Made by a program: the position numbers and the translations under genes. From positions 1,284,814 through 1,348,813 of the forward strand of contig NZ_LT962671.1 in the NCBI RefSeq assembly GCF_900199545.1: 64,000 bases of DNA. Direction: 5' to 3'. This DNA is from Raoultibacter massiliensis (GTDB taxonomy: Bacteria; Actinomycetota; Coriobacteriia; Coriobacteriales; Eggerthellaceae). The notes under the pieces were generated by a model, which worked only from the letters and a program-made list of their open reading frames with translations, ran no database searches and was not told the DNA's origin. This document shows, in pieces, positions 50,736 to 62,057 of the stretch. Position 1 is the first letter of the stretch, and every line of letters begins with the position of its first letter.

Positions 50736-52043
50736 CTACATCCGCACCTGCCCTGAACCGCGAAGGACGTATTTATACGAGGTCAGCGCCTCAAGCGCAA
50801 ACGGTCCGCGCGCATGCAGCTTCTGGGTAGAGATGCCGATCTCGGCGCCCATGCCGAACTCTCCCCCGTCGGTGAACGCAGTCGATGCGTTCACGTATAC
50901 GGCAGCCGCATCGACCCCTGCGACGAAGCGGCCCGCCGCGCCATCGTCGCTCGCAACGATGGCTTCGGAATGCTTCGTTCCGTAGCGGTTTATGTGCTCG
51001 ATAGCCTCATCGATGCCGTCAACGCACTTCACGGCTATCTCGGGGGCAAGGTACTCGGTAGCCCAATCCTCGTCGGTCGCCCGGACGAAATTCAACTCGA
51101 TGCCCGTACGGCCGCTTTCATCCCGCGTCCAAATCGCGCAATCGTACGCCTCTTCGTCGCAGTGCATCAACACGCCTTCATGCGCCAGCGCGCTGAGCAT
51201 CCCGGGCAAAAACGACCGGGCTATCGAGCGATCGACAAGCAGCGTCTCGGCCGCATTGCACACGCCGTAACGGCGGCACTTCGCATTGAGAACAATAGCG
51301 CACGCCATGTCTTCATCAGCCGATGCGTGGACGTACACGTGGCAGTTTCCCGTACCCGTCTCTATAACCGGCACTTTGGAATGCTCGACGCAATGCCGGA
51401 TGAGACCCGCGCCGCCGCGAGGAATCAGCACATCGACGATTCCATGCAAAGCCATGAGCTCGTCGGTTGCGGAACGGTCAGTGGTTTCGAGCGCGCGAAT
51501 GCAGTTCCTCGGCATGCCAACGCCAACCGCCGCCTCGTGAAGCAAGCGCGCTATGACCGCGTTAGAGCGCGCCGCAAGGGATCCGCCGCGCAGCACGCAG
51601 GCATTGCCCGTTTTGATGCAGATGCCCGCAGCATCCGCCGTCACGTTCGGCCGAGCCTCGTAAACCATAGCAACCACGCCAAGCGGCACGCTCACGCGGT
51701 CGAGTTCGATGCCGTTGTACAGTTCGCGGTGCACCTGCACCGTTCCAAGGGGGTCGGGAAGCACCATGAGGTCTTCGAGCGCCGCCGCCATGGCCTCTAC
51801 GCGGCTCTCATCGAGCATGAGGCGGTCGAGCAGGCTTTCGGCCGTGCCCGCCCTGCGCGCCGCCTCCATATCGAGGCTGTTTTCGGCTACGATTTCAGGT
51901 GCACGCGCGCGCAGAGCCTGCGCCATGGCGGCAAGCGCCTGATTCCGCTTTTCGCCCGTCGTCGTTCCCAATTCCCGAGAAGCCGCCTTCGCCGCCAAGG
52001 CGATCGCGCGCACCGATTCCGTCGATTCCATTCGTTCGGTCAT
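50736..52043 (-). CDS. proA: Gamma-glutamyl phosphate reductase
   Basis: A 435-residue aldehyde dehydrogenase-type enzyme making glutamate-5-semialdehyde with NADPH. The catalytic Cys is in KCRRYGVCNAAETLL, and the segments IETGTGNCHVYVHASAD and the C-terminal LTSYKYVLRGSGQVRM match the family. It overlaps proB by four bases. Two ATG codons (52043 and 52031) could start it. It works with ProB in proline synthesis. Confidence 0.96.
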   Translation of the reverse strand: MTERMESTESVRAIALAAKAASRELGTTTGEKRNQALAAMAQALRARAPEIVAENSLDMEAARRAGTAESLLDRLMLDESRVEAMAAALEDLMVLPDPLGTVQVHRELYNGIELDRVSVPLGVVAMVYEARPNVTADAAGICIKTGNACVLRGGSLAARSNAVIARLLHEAAVGVGMPRNCIRALETTDRSATDELMALHGIVDVLIPRGGAGLIRHCVEHSKVPVIETGTGNCHVYVHASADEDMACAIVLNAKCRRYGVCNAAETLLVDRSIARSFLPGMLSALAHEGVLMHCDEEAYDCAIWTRDESGRTGIELNFVRATDEDWATEYLAPEIAVKCVDGIDEAIEHINRYGTKHSEAIVASDDGAAGRFVAGVDAAAVYVNASTAFTDGGEFGMGAEIGISTQKLHARGPFALEALTSYKYVLRGSGQVRM

Positions 52044-53155
52044 TCGAACACCACCAATTCGTCTCGATGAACAACTGGTTTGCGGGAAAGCCCCTCAAGG
52101 AGCCGATTGGCCCTGAGCGCCTGTTGCGAAAGACCGCGGGCAAGCTCGAGCTCGTCGCTCGAGGCGGAAACCTTTCCCCGCGCGAACAGGTGTCCCGCAC
52201 GATCCTTGATATCCACGATATCGCCCGACTCGAAGCTCCCCTCGACATCGGCGATGCCCACGGGAAGCAGCGAACCCCCTTTTGCGATGAGCGCGGTTTT
52301 CGCGCCCGTATCGACGATAAGCGCGCCCCGCGCCGAATCGCCAAGCGCGATCCAGAGTTTCTTGGGAGTGATCTCGTGGGGTTTTCCCGCTGCAAGAAAA
52401 CGCGTGCCCACCTGTTTTTCAGCAACGATATCGACGAGCACATCGGGTGTGCGGCCGTTGCAGATAACCATCTGTATACCCGCCACCATGAGTACGCGCG
52501 CGGCTTTTATCTTGGTTATCATGCCGCCGCTGCCGACGGTCGTGCCCGCTTCGCCCGCTACAGACATAATCGATTCGTCGATCTTCTCGACGCGCGATAT
52601 CAGTTGGGCATCAGGGTTGAAGTGCGGATTCGCATCGTAGAGTCCGTCGATATCGGACAGGATGACCATGAGGTCCGCATCCACCAAACACGCCACCAGC
52701 GCAGCAAGCGTATCGTTATCGCCGAAGCGGATCTGCTCGACCGAAACCGTGTCGTTCTCGTTCACGATGGGAACGACTTCAAGCTCGAGCAAGCGAGAAA
52801 GCGTATCGCGCGCATGGAGGTACGCCGTTCGGTCGGCCGTGTCGCGACGCGTGAGCAGCACGATCGAGGTCGTGATGCCGTAGGGTTTGAATGCTTCGGC
52901 GTACGCGGTCGAAAGCACGCTCTGCCCCACCGAGGCTGAAGCCTGCAGGCTCGGCATATCGCTCGGCCTGCGCTTGATGCCGAGCGCTTCGAGGCCGCAG
53001 GCGATCGCTGCCGACGTCACCACGATGGGCTGCCAGCCAAGCGCGCGCACCCGTGCAATCTGATCGACGAGCGCACCCATGAACTTGTAATCTATAGAAC
53101 TCTCGCTGGTCGTCAGCGTGGACGAACCGATTTTTATGACGATCTTCCTACTCAC
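52040..53155 (-). CDS. proB: Glutamate 5-kinase
   Basis: A 371-residue enzyme. The amino-acid kinase domain (about 1-260) has IVIKIGSSTLT, PIVNENDTVSVEQIRFGDNDTLAALVA and GTTVGSGGMITKIKAARV. A C-terminal PUA domain (about 280-360) is present, so this is the longer form. The GTG start at 53155 is chosen because the earlier frame overlaps obg and is not protein-like. AGGGATG precedes it. It makes glutamyl phosphate for ProA. Confidence 0.95.
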   Translation of the reverse strand: MSRKIVIKIGSSTLTTSESSIDYKFMGALVDQIARVRALGWQPIVVTSAAIACGLEALGIKRRPSDMPSLQASASVGQSVLSTAYAEAFKPYGITTSIVLLTRRDTADRTAYLHARDTLSRLLELEVVPIVNENDTVSVEQIRFGDNDTLAALVACLVDADLMVILSDIDGLYDANPHFNPDAQLISRVEKIDESIMSVAGEAGTTVGSGGMITKIKAARVLMVAGIQMVICNGRTPDVLVDIVAEKQVGTRFLAAGKPHEITPKKLWIALGDSARGALIVDTGAKTALIAKGGSLLPVGIADVEGSFESGDIVDIKDRAGHLFARGKVSASSDELELARGLSQQALRANRLLEGLSRKPVVHRDELVVFE

Positions 53156-53168
53156 GCGAACCGCATCC

Positions 53169-54665
<1,497 letters not shown>

Positions 54666-54688
54666 TTAATGTACGCTGTCGAGGCGCT

Positions 54689-54940
54689 TTACGCGCTCGG
54701 ACGGACGTGCACCTTACGGCGATTGCCCTTGGTGAACTCGACGGTGCCGTCGCACAGGGCGAACAGGGTGTCGTCTTTGCCGCGGCCTACGTTTTCACCA
54801 GGATGAAAATGGGTGCCGCGCTGACGGACGATGATGTTGCCAGTGGTCACAACCTCGCCGCCGAACTTCTTGACGCCCAGGCGCTGCGCGTGCGAATCAC
54901 GGCCGTTGCGGGTAGATCCAAGACCTTTCTTATGTGCCAT
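54689..54940 (-). CDS. rpmA: 50S ribosomal protein L27
   Basis: An 83-residue protein: [28 protein letters not shown] is the conserved N-terminus near the peptidyl-transferase centre. There is no Firmicutes-type cleaved N-terminal extension. It follows rplU by 20 bases. Confidence 0.98.
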   Translation of the reverse strand: MAHKKGLGSTRNGRDSHAQRLGVKKFGGEVVTTGNIIVRQRGTHFHPGENVGRGKDDTLFALCDGTVEFTKGNRRKVHVRPSA

Positions 54941-54960
54941 GTCGAATCCTCCTCCCTCGG

Positions 54961-55533
54961 TTACTCGGCGTCTTCAGACTTGGCGGCAGCCTTCTTCGCT
55001 GCCGGTTTCTTTTCGGCAGCAGGCTTCTCGGCCGCTTCGTCCTTCTTGGCTGCAGTCTTCTTGGCTGCAGGTTTCTTCTCAGCGGTAGCCGCTTTGGAAG
55101 CGGGCTTCTTCTCCGCCGCCTCGACCTTTGCCGCCGTCTTTTTCTCTGCGGCGGGCTTCTCCTCGGCCTTCTTGGCGGGAGCGTCCTTCTTCGCAGCAGG
55201 CTTGCCGGCCTTGACCTCAGCCTTTGCAGAACCGACGACCGCAATCTGAATACGGGTCAGGTTTTGGCGATGGCCGCGCATCTTCTTGTAGTTCTTGCGC
55301 TTCTTGAACTTGAAGACGAGCTGTTTTTCGCCCTTGAACTGCTCGAGCACAACGGCCTCGACCTTGGTCTTGGCAGCCTTGGCAGGATCAGCCTCGACCT
55401 TGTCGCCGTCAACGATGCAGATGGCCTCGAGCTCGACCTTTTTGCCCGGTTCGACTTCGAGTTTCTCAACTTCCAGAATGTCTCCGGGAGCAACTTTGTA
55501 TTGCTTTCCACCGGTTTTCACAATAGCGTACAT
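54961..55533 (-). CDS. rplU: 50S ribosomal protein L21 with long Lys/Ala-rich tail
   Basis: A 190-residue protein. Residues 1-103 are normal L21 ([37 protein letters not shown]). Residues 104-190 are a low-complexity tail of repeated PAAKK, AEKKPA and KKTAAKK units, resembling histone H1 tails. GGAGAAATAACTA precedes ATG 55533. L21 binds 23S rRNA domain II. The tail is not needed by the fold and may contact rRNA or DNA. Confidence 0.97.
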   Translation of the reverse strand: MYAIVKTGGKQYKVAPGDILEVEKLEVEPGKKVELEAICIVDGDKVEADPAKAAKTKVEAVVLEQFKGEKQLVFKFKKRKNYKKMRGHRQNLTRIQIAVVGSAKAEVKAGKPAAKKDAPAKKAEEKPAAEKKTAAKVEAAEKKPASKAATAEKKPAAKKTAAKKDEAAEKPAAEKKPAAKKAAAKSEDAE

Positions 55534-55573
55534 TAGTTATTTCTCCTTGAAATGTGTCAAAACGCAAGGCGAT

Positions 55574-55602
55574 ATCTTATCAGCCGTCTACGCCCAAGTC
55601 AA
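55574..55602 (-). promoter_or_regulatory. Promoter of rplU-rpmA
   Basis: Minus-strand TTGACT (55602-55597), 17-base spacer, TAAGAT (55579-55574), about 40 bases ahead of rplU. This is the best sigma-70-type match in the window. Confidence 0.8.
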
Positions 55603-55718
55603 TAAAACGATCTGCATTTATTCCGAAGACCCACAAAACTGCGAAAACGAAACGAAGATCGGCTCCGTTCGGCTTCGAAATCGGCCGACAAGCGCTCGCC
55701 ACCCTGAGAGCGCCCCCT

Positions 55719-55746
55719 ATCATACCAGTTGGGCGCACGGGAGCAA
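55719..55746 (-). promoter_or_regulatory. Possible second upstream promoter of rplU-rpmA
   Basis: Minus-strand TTGCTC (55746-55741), 16-base spacer, TATGAT (55724-55719) with TGG directly ahead (extended -10 character). If used, the transcript has a 185-base leader. Confidence 0.45.
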
Positions 55747-55813
55747 CGCCAGAAAGCCAGCAGCACAATATGGACACGCCGGCACAGATCGACGCACCTT
55801 TTCTGCAACCATC

Positions 55814-58435
55814 TCAGTGAGCCTCGGCCCAGTTGTCCCCGTACGAGATGTCGACATCGAGCGGAACCCTGAGATCAGCAGCGCCCTCCATGATCTCGCG
55901 CACCATATCCGACAGCGCCTCTATCTCGTCTTCGGGTACCGAAAAGTCCAGTTCGTCGTGCACCTGCAAAAGGAGCTTCGCCTGGAAACCCTCATCGACA
56001 AGCCGCCGTTCGACCCTGCTCATGGCAAGTTTGATGATATCGGCCGCCGAGCCTTGCATGGGATGGTTCATGGCGGTGCGTTCGCCAAACCCGCGTTGAA
56101 CCTGGTTTCCCGATGTCAACTCGGGTATATGGCGCTTGCGGCCGAACATCGTAACAGCATAGCCCGTCGACGATGCATCGCGAATCGTCGTGTCGAGATA
56201 GGTTCTGACGCCCGGGTAGGCAGCGAAGTAACGATCGATCATCTCCTTCGCTTCGCCGTAGGGAATATCGAGGCTCTGCGCGAGGCCGAACGCCTGCTGC
56301 CCGTACACGATGCCGAAATTGACGGCCTTCGCCCTGCTGCGCAGTTCGGGCGTTATCTCATCGACCGGTATGTCGAACACGCGCGATGCGGTTCGAGCAT
56401 GGAAATCCTCACCCGAGCAGAACGCCTCGATAAGCCCTTCATCGCCCGACAGGTGGGCAAGCAGGCGAAGTTCGATCTGCGAATAGTCGGCCGAAAGGAA
56501 CTTGTGCGACGGTTCGAGGGGAATGAAGCACTCGCGAATATGCCTGCCGAATTCGGTTCGTACGGGAATGTTCTGCAGGTTCGGGTCGGATGACGAAAGG
56601 CGCCCCGTCGTCGTCACCGTCTGATTGAACGAGGTGTGCAGCCGCCCGTCGCCGCCGCGCATGCGGGGCAACGCATCGATGTAGGTCGATTTGATTTTGG
56701 CAAGCTCGCGGTACCTGATGATGAGGTCGGGCAGCTCGTGGACCTTGGCGAGCTCCTTCAGGACGGCCGCGTTGGTCGAATACCCGCGCTGCGTCTTTTT
56801 CGTCGGAGTAAGGCCTATGACGTCGAACAGGATATGCCCCAGCTGCTTGGGCGAATCGATGTTGAACTCCTCGCCCGCCGATCGGAATATTTGGGCAGAG
56901 AGCTCGTCGAGATCCTTTTGGGTGCCCTCGCCGAGCTGCTTGAGACGCCCCACATCGATCTTCGCTCCCGTGCGCTCTACGATTGCAAGCACTCCGACCA
57001 GAGGGAAATCGATGTTTCCGCAGGCCTGCCATCCCCCGTCATCCTCGAGCGCCCGCTTGAGCGGATCGACGAGGACGCGGGCTGCAGCCGCGTTCATGAC
57101 GGCAGCCTGCTCTTCGCTCTCCGCTTCGGGCAGCACGCCCCCGCAGTACCCGTCAAGGAGCGCGTTGTAAGTGTACTCGCTCACCGACGAGTTCATGACG
57201 TAGGCGGCAAGCCCTAAATCGAAAGCATCCATGGCGAGCAGATCCCGATCGCCGACAAGCCCCTTCGACGAGGTGTCGGCGGGATAGACGTACTGGACGG
57301 TTTTCTTCACATCGAGCGCGGCGAACGACCCTTCGCGCACGATGCGGGCGAACATGGTAAGCGCATCGTCGCGTTCGAACAGAGCCGTTCCTTTCGACGT
57401 GCTCACCGCCAAGGTCAGCCCCGCGTCGAACAGCGACGCCTGATCGCTCTCTTCGAAAGCGACGCCGAGGCGCTCCCCTGCTTCGAGAGCTTCCTCGAAA
57501 AGACCGAGCGCCTCGGCACCGCGCGCAACCGGCTCCCAGTTCAGATCGATTTCGCTGCGGCCGCCGCCCGCAAGGGCGAGAACTTTTTTCAGATGAGCGT
57601 TGAAGCGCAGAGCGCCGAACGCCTCCGACACCTTCGCTTCGTCGAACGAAGGGAAAGACGCCGCCTCAAGGTCGAGCGGGAAATCGAGATCGCGCACGAT
57701 GGTTGCAACCTTGCGGCTTGCAAACGCCGCATCCTCGTTATCGCGAAGGTTTTCGAGCTGCTTGCCGCGGAACTTGTCAAGGTTGGCATACACCTCTTCA
57801 AGCGATCCGTACTGCTGCAAGATCTTCGAAGCGGTCTTCTCGCCGATACCGGGCACGCCGGGGATGTTGTCGGACGGATCGCCTTTGAGGCCGAGGTAAT
57901 CCGGCACCTGCGACGGCTCGATGCCGTAGCGCTCCACGACTTCGGCCGGACCGTACACCGCAACGTCGGATATGCCCTTCTTGGTGGTCACGATGCGCGT
58001 GAGGTCGCTCGCCAGCTGATAGGCATCCTTGTCTCCGGTCACGAGCAGCGTCTCGTACCCGAGCGCCTCGTCGCGCGAGGCGATGGTGCCGAGTATGTCG
58101 TCGCCCTCCCAACCCTTGACGCGCACGACGGGGATGTCCATCGCTTCAAGCAGCCCTTCGATCATGGGGAACTGCACTTTGAGGTCATCGTCCATCGGCG
58201 GACGCTGCGCCTTGTACGTCTCGATGGCTTCCATGCGAAACGCAGGCCGGCCCTCGTCGAACGCGCACACGATCGCATCGGGCTGCTCGGTTTCAACGAA
58301 TTTCAGCAGCATGGAAACAAACCCGAATACGGCGTTGGTGGGCCTGCCGTCGGGGGCGTTCATAGTCGGGGGCACCGCATGGTAGGCTCGGTGCATCAGC
58401 GAGTTTCCGTCGATGACGGCGATCTTTTTCGGCAT
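55814..58435 (-). CDS. polA: DNA polymerase I
   Basis: An 873-residue polymerase. The N-terminal 5' nuclease domain (1-290) begins IAVIDGNSLMHRAYHA and has WEGDDILGTIA and GVPGIGEKTA. The middle region (about 300-470) lacks the DxE carboxylates of a 3'-5' exonuclease, so proofreading is probably lost. The polymerase domain has motif A LSADYSQIELRLLAHLSGD, motif B SRAKAVNFGIVYG and motif C VHDELDF. GGAGG precedes ATG 58435. It acts in Okazaki-fragment processing and repair. Confidence 0.97.
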   Translation of the reverse strand: MPKKIAVIDGNSLMHRAYHAVPPTMNAPDGRPTNAVFGFVSMLLKFVETEQPDAIVCAFDEGRPAFRMEAIETYKAQRPPMDDDLKVQFPMIEGLLEAMDIPVVRVKGWEGDDILGTIASRDEALGYETLLVTGDKDAYQLASDLTRIVTTKKGISDVAVYGPAEVVERYGIEPSQVPDYLGLKGDPSDNIPGVPGIGEKTASKILQQYGSLEEVYANLDKFRGKQLENLRDNEDAAFASRKVATIVRDLDFPLDLEAASFPSFDEAKVSEAFGALRFNAHLKKVLALAGGGRSEIDLNWEPVARGAEALGLFEEALEAGERLGVAFEESDQASLFDAGLTLAVSTSKGTALFERDDALTMFARIVREGSFAALDVKKTVQYVYPADTSSKGLVGDRDLLAMDAFDLGLAAYVMNSSVSEYTYNALLDGYCGGVLPEAESEEQAAVMNAAAARVLVDPLKRALEDDGGWQACGNIDFPLVGVLAIVERTGAKIDVGRLKQLGEGTQKDLDELSAQIFRSAGEEFNIDSPKQLGHILFDVIGLTPTKKTQRGYSTNAAVLKELAKVHELPDLIIRYRELAKIKSTYIDALPRMRGGDGRLHTSFNQTVTTTGRLSSSDPNLQNIPVRTEFGRHIRECFIPLEPSHKFLSADYSQIELRLLAHLSGDEGLIEAFCSGEDFHARTASRVFDIPVDEITPELRSRAKAVNFGIVYGQQAFGLAQSLDIPYGEAKEMIDRYFAAYPGVRTYLDTTIRDASSTGYAVTMFGRKRHIPELTSGNQVQRGFGERTAMNHPMQGSAADIIKLAMSRVERRLVDEGFQAKLLLQVHDELDFSVPEDEIEALSDMVREIMEGAADLRVPLDVDISYGDNWAEAH

Positions 58436-58597
58436 CTGTGCATCCTCCGTTATTTCGTGTTCCGAGAAAGTATAGAACAGATTCGAATCAGGGCGGTGCC
58501 GCGTTGCCGAAAAGGACCGCGATCACACGACCCAAGGCGGCGTTTCTGCATGCGGCAGCCCGCAGAAAGCCGCGATCCGCCGCAGGGGCCACCTCGC

Positions 58598-60298
58598 CTA
58601 TTCGGAAATGCGATAGATCGCGATGTCGGGACCCGCGAGGCATTCGTTCGCAGGAGCGGCGAGGTAGCCGATTTTAGCCATCAGGTTGACGAGTCCGAAC
58701 GGGGTCTGCTCTATTTCGGTCGCCTTCCACTCGCCGACGAGCTCGCACTCGCTTCGCACGGTGCTGTAGAAGCGTATCGCATCCATGTGATCGGGGTTGG
58801 ACGGATCGTAGCGCTCGTACATGTAGCTGCTGATGACGATGTAGTCGATGCCTTCGTTTTCAGCGGTCTCCAGGGAAGCCGCATCGGCAAACGAATCGGC
58901 AGCCGATCCGGCAAGCCGCAGATTGAACGGGGTGTAGCCGTCGAACGCACTGTTCTGCGGCGTGATGCCGTTCTCTTCACAGTACGCGAGCGCCTCGACT
59001 CTCGTCTGGGGAACAACGGCGCTCTTTGCAAGCGCAACCGAGCTTGCAAGGGCGTTCAACGAGAACACGGCCGCAAGAAGGGCGATCGCAATCCCGCCGA
59101 ACGCGAACAAGCCGCCGCGACTCCGCCTTGCGCCATCGGGCGCGGCAGGCGTCCTCCCGAGAAGCGTCGCCGAGGCAGCCACCGCCGCGTAAAGGCCCAA
59201 ACCCATCAGGACAAGCGGCCCCGCATACATGGGAAGCCCCCATCGAAGCCAGTGCAGTCCGAACACGCTTAGGCAAACCCACAGCAAGAGGCAGAGAGAA
59301 AACGGTATCAGATAGCGCGCTTTGCGGCGTGCGAGCAAGGCGATGCCGGCCGCCAAAAAAACGATCGACTCGAGGCTCGTGTAGGGCGTATCGTTGTACG
59401 TTGCATCGGGGATGGAGAAAAGCCCTGTCGCATAGAACCAGAGGTTTCCGAAAAATCCCAGGCCGTCAGCCCCCAGATGAACCGTGCGCGCCTCGTTTCG
59501 CAAGGATGCGAGCACAGAAGGGAGGTCGGTCACCAGATTCGGCGATATTGCGAACAGACAGACGAACGCAACAGCGGCAACAAGCAGGATCCGAAGCGCG
59601 ATCTCCTTCGCGCTGCGCGTGCGGAAGCCTTCGACGACGATGATTCCCGCAACGTAGAAGCAGCAGATCGCCGCCGGGTACTTCGTCGTCATGCCGATCG
59701 CCGTGGCGACGCCCATGGCAACGACCGTTCCGATGCCGCCGCGTTCGAGATGGCGAACGCCCAGGTATATCAGCACGAGAATGACAAGAGAGAGGGGCAC
59801 GTCGGGCGAAGCGTACCCCGAGTGCGTGATGTAAGCGGGAAAGAACGCGACCGAGAATGCCGCGAACACGCCGGTGCCCCGCTTGATCCGCTCGAGTAGG
59901 CAATGCGCAACCGGAATCATCGCGATGCCGCAGACGGCAGTCACCAGGCGCGCGATCACGTAAAACGCCGGAATGGCACCGACGGCTGCGGCATCGGCAC
60001 CGTAGCGCAGCAGCGAATACGCGTTGAACAGAAACGCGCATATCTTGATCTGAAAGTGATCGGGGTGGAAATAAACGTATGACAGATACGAACCGCGTTC
60101 GATCATCTCGACCGCCGGCTCGATGACGTTCATCTCGTCGGCATGGAGCTGATGCGGATAGCCCACGAAGCACATCGTCACCCGCAGCAAAGCGCCGATC
60201 GCAACGATTGCGAACAGGGCCGCTCTGCGCGTACGCGGATCGCAAAACGGGTTGTTCCACCGCGAGATCGCCTCGCCGAGATTGCGCAACGCACCCAT
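58598..60298 (-). CDS. Family 39-type membrane glycosyltransferase
   Basis: A 566-residue protein with about 11 predicted helices. The first external loop has the acidic HADEMNVIEPAVEMI motif, and SGYASPDVPLSLVILVLIYL and TKYPAAICCFYVAGI resemble PMT/ArnT-like enzymes. These use polyprenyl-phosphate sugars as donors to glycosylate lipids or proteins outside the membrane. The ATG at 60298 lies one base after the previous gene's stop (TAGCATG). The pair with a dolichyl-phosphate sugar synthase-type GT2 upstream supports that donor. The acceptor is unknown. Confidence 0.88.
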   Translation of the reverse strand: MGALRNLGEAISRWNNPFCDPRTRRAALFAIVAIGALLRVTMCFVGYPHQLHADEMNVIEPAVEMIERGSYLSYVYFHPDHFQIKICAFLFNAYSLLRYGADAAAVGAIPAFYVIARLVTAVCGIAMIPVAHCLLERIKRGTGVFAAFSVAFFPAYITHSGYASPDVPLSLVILVLIYLGVRHLERGGIGTVVAMGVATAIGMTTKYPAAICCFYVAGIIVVEGFRTRSAKEIALRILLVAAVAFVCLFAISPNLVTDLPSVLASLRNEARTVHLGADGLGFFGNLWFYATGLFSIPDATYNDTPYTSLESIVFLAAGIALLARRKARYLIPFSLCLLLWVCLSVFGLHWLRWGLPMYAGPLVLMGLGLYAAVAASATLLGRTPAAPDGARRSRGGLFAFGGIAIALLAAVFSLNALASSVALAKSAVVPQTRVEALAYCEENGITPQNSAFDGYTPFNLRLAGSAADSFADAASLETAENEGIDYIVISSYMYERYDPSNPDHMDAIRFYSTVRSECELVGEWKATEIEQTPFGLVNLMAKIGYLAAPANECLAGPDIAIYRISE

Positions 60299-60299
60299 G

Positions 60300-61292
60300 C
60301 TATTCCACAACGTCCTCGACGATATAGCGAGGCCGATGCTTCACCTCGAGGTATATCTTTCCCACGTACTGACCGACGATGCCGAGGGAAAGCAGCATGA
60401 GACCGCCGAGAAACCACACCGAAACGATGAGGCTCGACCATCCGGCAACCGTATTGCCAAGCGCGTACTGGACGATGAAGTACACGAACAGGACAAGGGA
60501 AAGCACAGAGACGCCCCCCCCCGCAATCGTTACGAATTTGAGCGGCTTCGTGCTGAACGACGAAATCCCCTCGAATGCGAACGACAGCATCTTGCCGAGC
60601 GGATACTTGCTCTCGCCTGCGTAGCGCTCCGCGCGCTTGTAGTACACGACGCTGCTCGGATACCCGACGAGCCTCACCAATCCGCGCAGAAACAGGTTGA
60701 CCTCGTCGAACTCCGATAGGGCGCACAGCGCGCGACGGCTCATGAGACGATAGTCGGCATGGTTGTACAAGACGTCGGATCCGAGCTTCTCCATAACCTT
60801 GTAGTACCCCTGCGAAAACGTGCGTTTGAAAAACGAATCCGTTGCGCGAGACTCGCGCACCGCGTAAACGATATCGCTTCCCCCTTGAAAGGCGGCGAGC
60901 ATATCGGGGATGATGCCGATGTCGTCCTGCAGATCGGCATCGAGCGAAACCACCGCATCGTATCGGCTTTTTGCATGCATCAAACCCGCCAAGAGCGCGT
61001 TTTGATGGCCTCGGTTTCGGCTGAGCTTGAGTCCTGCGTAAAGGGGATCGGATTCATGGAGATCGCACACGATCTGCCACGTTGCATCGATCGAGCCGTC
61101 GTCGACGAACAGAATGCGGCATTCTCGGATCACGCCGGAGTCGAGCAGGCCGCGCACCAGCGCCTTCAAGCGAGCCGCGGTTTCACCGAGCACCTCTTCC
61201 TCGTTGTAGCAAGGCACGACGATGCCGAGGCTCGGCTTTTGTCGAGCGAACGCACGCCCGTCGGCATCTGGCAGGTTGTTCTCAGGCTCCAT
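60300..61292 (-). CDS. GT2 family polyprenyl-phosphate sugar transferase (GtrB/DPM1-like)
   Basis: A 330-residue enzyme. The GT-A domain starts IVVPCYNEEEVLGET, has the DxD SLDADLQDD (about 112-120) and the pocket LMSRRALCALSEF. Two C-terminal membrane helices (about 240-262 and 275-300) match GtrB/ArnC-like synthases that load a sugar onto a polyprenyl phosphate at the cytoplasmic face. Its product would feed the GT39 enzyme encoded next. AGGA lies 4-5 bases before ATG 61292. Confidence 0.92.
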   Translation of the reverse strand: MEPENNLPDADGRAFARQKPSLGIVVPCYNEEEVLGETAARLKALVRGLLDSGVIRECRILFVDDGSIDATWQIVCDLHESDPLYAGLKLSRNRGHQNALLAGLMHAKSRYDAVVSLDADLQDDIGIIPDMLAAFQGGSDIVYAVRESRATDSFFKRTFSQGYYKVMEKLGSDVLYNHADYRLMSRRALCALSEFDEVNLFLRGLVRLVGYPSSVVYYKRAERYAGESKYPLGKMLSFAFEGISSFSTKPLKFVTIAGGGVSVLSLVLFVYFIVQYALGNTVAGWSSLIVSVWFLGGLMLLSLGIVGQYVGKIYLEVKHRPRYIVEDVVE

Positions 61293-61373
61293 TGATCCTC
61301 AAGGTCGCACGCGACGTTGTCGCAGGGGGCAGTAAGATTGGAATTATACCATAGCCCATCGTTTGCGAAGGTC

Positions 61374-62048
61374 CTACATAGACCAAAGGTAGCCCACCCC
61401 GCGCACCGTTTCGAGCCGTTGGGCCAACTCGGGGCCGAGCTTCGCTCGCACGCGTCTCACGTGCACGTCGACGGTGCGCGACCCACCGTAGTAGTCGAAG
61501 CCCCAGACGCGGCGAAGAAGCGCATCCCGCGAATACGTGCGGCCGGGATGGGTCACGAGAAATGCGAGCAACGCGTATTCGAGATAGGTGAGGTCGAGCG
61601 GTTCGCCGTTTACCTTCACCTGATAGGTCGCCAGATTGATGGTCATCGCATCGATCGCGATGTAGTCGGATGTCGAACTCTCGTTTCCGGGCCACAGGAG
61701 CTGCCGGATGCGAGCAGAGCACTCGTCGGCCGTGGCGCCGTGCACGACGAAATCGCTCTTCACCTGCACAGGCAGTCTGAATTCCGAAAGCTGGTCGTCG
61801 TTGACGATCACAAGCAGCGAGCCGCAGCCGTCTTCGAGCAGCGTCGATTCGACGCGCGACACGTTTTGCAGACCGTCCCCCCGCGCCTCGTAGACGACGA
61901 GATCGCACCCGGGGTGCTGCTCGAGCAGGCGTTTGAACTGCACCGAAGATCCCGCCGAAACGTCAACGTCGAGCGCCGAGAGCACCGCTTGGAACTTATG
62001 GGCGTTATCAAGGCTGTCCGCTATGAATATAACCTGTTTCCTCTGCAT
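61374..62048 (-). CDS. glnR: GlnR-like orphan OmpR-type response regulator
   Basis: A 224-residue protein. The receiver-like N-terminus (1-110) lacks the usual acceptor Asp: the equivalent position is Glu54 in DLVVYEARG, and the paired acidic residues at the start are reduced (IFIADS). The C-terminal winged helix (about 130-222), VNGEPLDLTYLEYALLAFL and GGSRTVDVHVRRVRAKLG, matches the OmpR family closely, especially actinobacterial GlnR. No sensor kinase is nearby. It lies nine bases after glnA with AGGAGG ahead of ATG 62048. It probably regulates nitrogen assimilation without phosphorylation. The glnR name is by similarity and context. Confidence 0.75.
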   Translation of the reverse strand: MQRKQVIFIADSLDNAHKFQAVLSALDVDVSAGSSVQFKRLLEQHPGCDLVVYEARGDGLQNVSRVESTLLEDGCGSLLVIVNDDQLSEFRLPVQVKSDFVVHGATADECSARIRQLLWPGNESSTSDYIAIDAMTINLATYQVKVNGEPLDLTYLEYALLAFLVTHPGRTYSRDALLRRVWGFDYYGGSRTVDVHVRRVRAKLGPELAQRLETVRGVGYLWSM

Positions 62049-62057
62049 GCGCGCCTC

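Noticed and set aside
54961..55533. L21 tail as a frameshift artefact
   Set aside because: The repeats use normal codons in the same frame and end cleanly 20 bases before rpmA; frameshifted sequence would not give regular Lys/Ala/Pro units.
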